A stretch of 64,000 nucleotides of DNA from Aphanocapsa sp. GSE-SYN-MK-11-07L (GTDB lineage: Bacteria; Cyanobacteriota; Cyanobacteriia; Thermosynechococcales; Thermosynechococcaceae): contig JAHHGS010000079.1 of the NCBI GenBank assembly GCA_019359715.1, positions 23,508-87,507 of the forward strand, in the 5' to 3' direction. The position numbers were made by a program, and so were the translations under genes. This document shows positions 63,391-64,000 of the stretch, piece by piece. The stretch's first letter is position 1. Every line of letters starts with the position of its first letter. Below the pieces are notes generated by a model. It worked only from the letters and a program-made list of their open reading frames with translations, was not told where the DNA came from and did not search any database.

Positions 63391-63430
63391 CTAAAAGAGT
63401 TGTCAGCGGTACTGCTGACAACTCTTTTAG
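63391..63430. terminator. Second perfect 17-bp hairpin
   Basis: CTAAAAGAGTTGTCAGC (63391-63407) pairs with GCTGACAACTCTTTTAG (63414-63430), loop GGTACT. It stands immediately after the stop of the truncated minus-strand gene, which it probably terminates. Confidence 0.8.
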
Positions 63431-63878
63431 TCAGGGCACAACGGCGACTGCTGATACAGCCAATGCACCGGCGATCGCTGATGCAATCAAAGACGTTAAA
63501 GCAGTTCCAAATAACCACCAAGCTGCACTAGCAACGGCTCTTTTGGTTTCTAGCGCTTGCTTACGGGCTTGCTGCTTGATCGCTACTAAGCGCATTTGAA
63601 CTTCTTGCTGAATTCGATCGGCCCGTTGGAGCACACCATCGCGGGCTGCCTCTACCTGAGCAATAATCCGAGCCGCATCGGCCTCCGAAATGTCATCCCG
63701 TGAACTCAAAACCGCAATCAAGGTGTCCCGATTGATCTGGCCCAACCGAGTCCGGAGGGCATCAAAGCCTGCTTGCGGGTCATCAAATAGGGTACTGAAG
63801 TCGTGCTGAATTCCCTCATAGTTGAGTTCAGGGCGCTCTAAGGAATTGAGATAATTGCGAATGCTGTCGAAGACGTGC
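63431..63878 (-). pseudogene. 5'-truncated gene for a cyanobacterial membrane protein, cut by the repeat array
   Basis: The frame encodes VFDSIRNYLNSLERPELNYEGIQ, then LFDDPQAGFDALRTRL, a coiled coil (ARIIAQVEAARDGVLQRADRIQQEVQMRLVAIKQQ) and one C-terminal membrane segment (AAWWLFGTALTSLIASAIAGALAV). This looks like the C-terminal part of a longer cyanobacterial membrane protein. Going upstream, the frame enters the 23-bp repeats at 63881 and meets a TAG at 63911-63913; there is no ATG in it, only a TTG at 63745. The start and N-terminal part are therefore missing, most simply through insertion of the element that carries the repeats. Confidence 0.7.
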
Positions 63879-63880
63879 TT

Positions 63881-63995
63881 AAAGACACTAACCTCGGCAG
63901 CCCAAAGACACTAACTTCGGCGGCCTAAAGACACTAACTTCGGCACCCAAATGACAGCAACCTCGGCGGGTCATTTTTGAGAAACTTCGGCAGGT
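63881..63995. mobile_element. Array of five 23-bp direct repeats, probable transposon end with transposase-binding sites
   Basis: Units of 23 bp begin at 63881, 63904, 63927, 63950 and 63973. The first three are close to AAAGACACTAACTTCGGCNNCCN; the fourth (AATGACAGCAACCTCGGC) and fifth (GAGAAACTTCGGC) decay. The period is not a multiple of three, there are no spacers, and the array begins where a gene frame breaks. Ordered, directional repeats at an element edge are typical of Tn7-, Mu- and Tn5053-type ends, including CRISPR-associated transposons of cyanobacteria. The family cannot be told without the sequence beyond 64000. Confidence 0.6.
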
Positions 63996-64000
63996 AATAT

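Noticed and set aside
63431..63745. Separate 104-residue protein starting at TTG 63745
   Set aside because: The frame continues upstream with convincing protein sequence to about 63878, so the TTG is internal to a truncated longer gene.
63881..63995. Possible CRISPR array
   Set aside because: The 23-bp units are directly abutting with no spacers, and they degenerate at one end.
1..64000. tRNA or rRNA genes
   Set aside because: I looked through the intergenic gaps for T-loop (GTTCRANYC) and acceptor-stem patterns and for rRNA signature sequences and saw none; a covariance search would be needed to be certain.

Overview
The window comes from a cyanobacterial chromosome. Evidence: the octamer GCGATCGC (HIP1) recurs throughout, for example at 12390-12397, 23111-23118, 48540-48547 and 48570-48577. 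The gene content is also typical: plant-type ferredoxin, Tic22, cyanobacterial-type Hfq, NDH-1 subunits NdhC and NdhJ, CbiT, a DUF2288 protein and several cyanobacteria-only hypotheticals. Purine-rich heptamer repeats (STRR-like, 13133-13174, 60737-60780, 61921-61948) suggest a filamentous lineage. I cannot name the genus.

Layout. 0-9.8 kb: truncated amino-acid ABC permease, a yeast-type cytosine deaminase, a soluble lytic transglycosylase, HU, MsrB, a HicAB toxin-antitoxin pair, a ClC-CBS-USP chloride transporter, a VapBC-like pair and an HSL-type hydrolase. 9.9-17.2 kb: zinc amidase, SirB1/TPR protein, pentapeptide protein, CbiT, Hfq, DapF, an orphan DNA methyltransferase and an SMR-like membrane protein that lacks the family glutamate. 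17.4-30.5 kb: three lipoproteins, one of them a family 5 solute-binding protein, then FabD-PlsC-DUF2288, Tic22, a membrane-protein gene split by one in-frame TAG, RsmE and an aminotransferase. 30.6-44.4 kb: an FHA-ABCG half-transporter, DUF389 protein, aldehyde dehydrogenase, MltA, ferredoxin, MoaA, Pgi and a pentapeptide-HhH membrane protein. 44.6-48.2 kb: a more AT-rich glycan island (phosphodiesterase-like protein, GT2 glycosyltransferase, nucleotide-sugar epimerase). 48.3-54.9 kb: NlpC/P60 endopeptidase, an isolated UreA, MazG, a Coq4-family gene with a small partner gene facing a TetR regulator across three palindromic operators, and a Uma2 protein. 54.9-64 kb: ndhC-ndhJ without ndhK, a DJ-1/PfpI protein, FtsY, SdhA, an AI-2E family permease, an FHA/pseudo-receiver protein, and a 5'-truncated membrane-protein gene that runs into an array of 23-bp direct repeats at the window edge.

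Most genes are chromosomal housekeeping genes in short units. Four peptidoglycan enzymes (Slt, amidase, MltA, NlpC/P60) plus DapF give an envelope theme, but they are scattered. The observations most worth following are: the 23-bp repeat array at 63881-63995, which looks like the end of a Tn7/Mu/Tn5053-type element that interrupted a gene; the TetR/Coq4 locus with its triple operator; the missing ndhK; and the amber-split membrane gene. I found no tRNA, rRNA, CRISPR array or recognised riboswitch. The likeliest candidate for a larger undescribed system is whatever lies beyond 64000, next to the repeat array; only its edge can be seen here.
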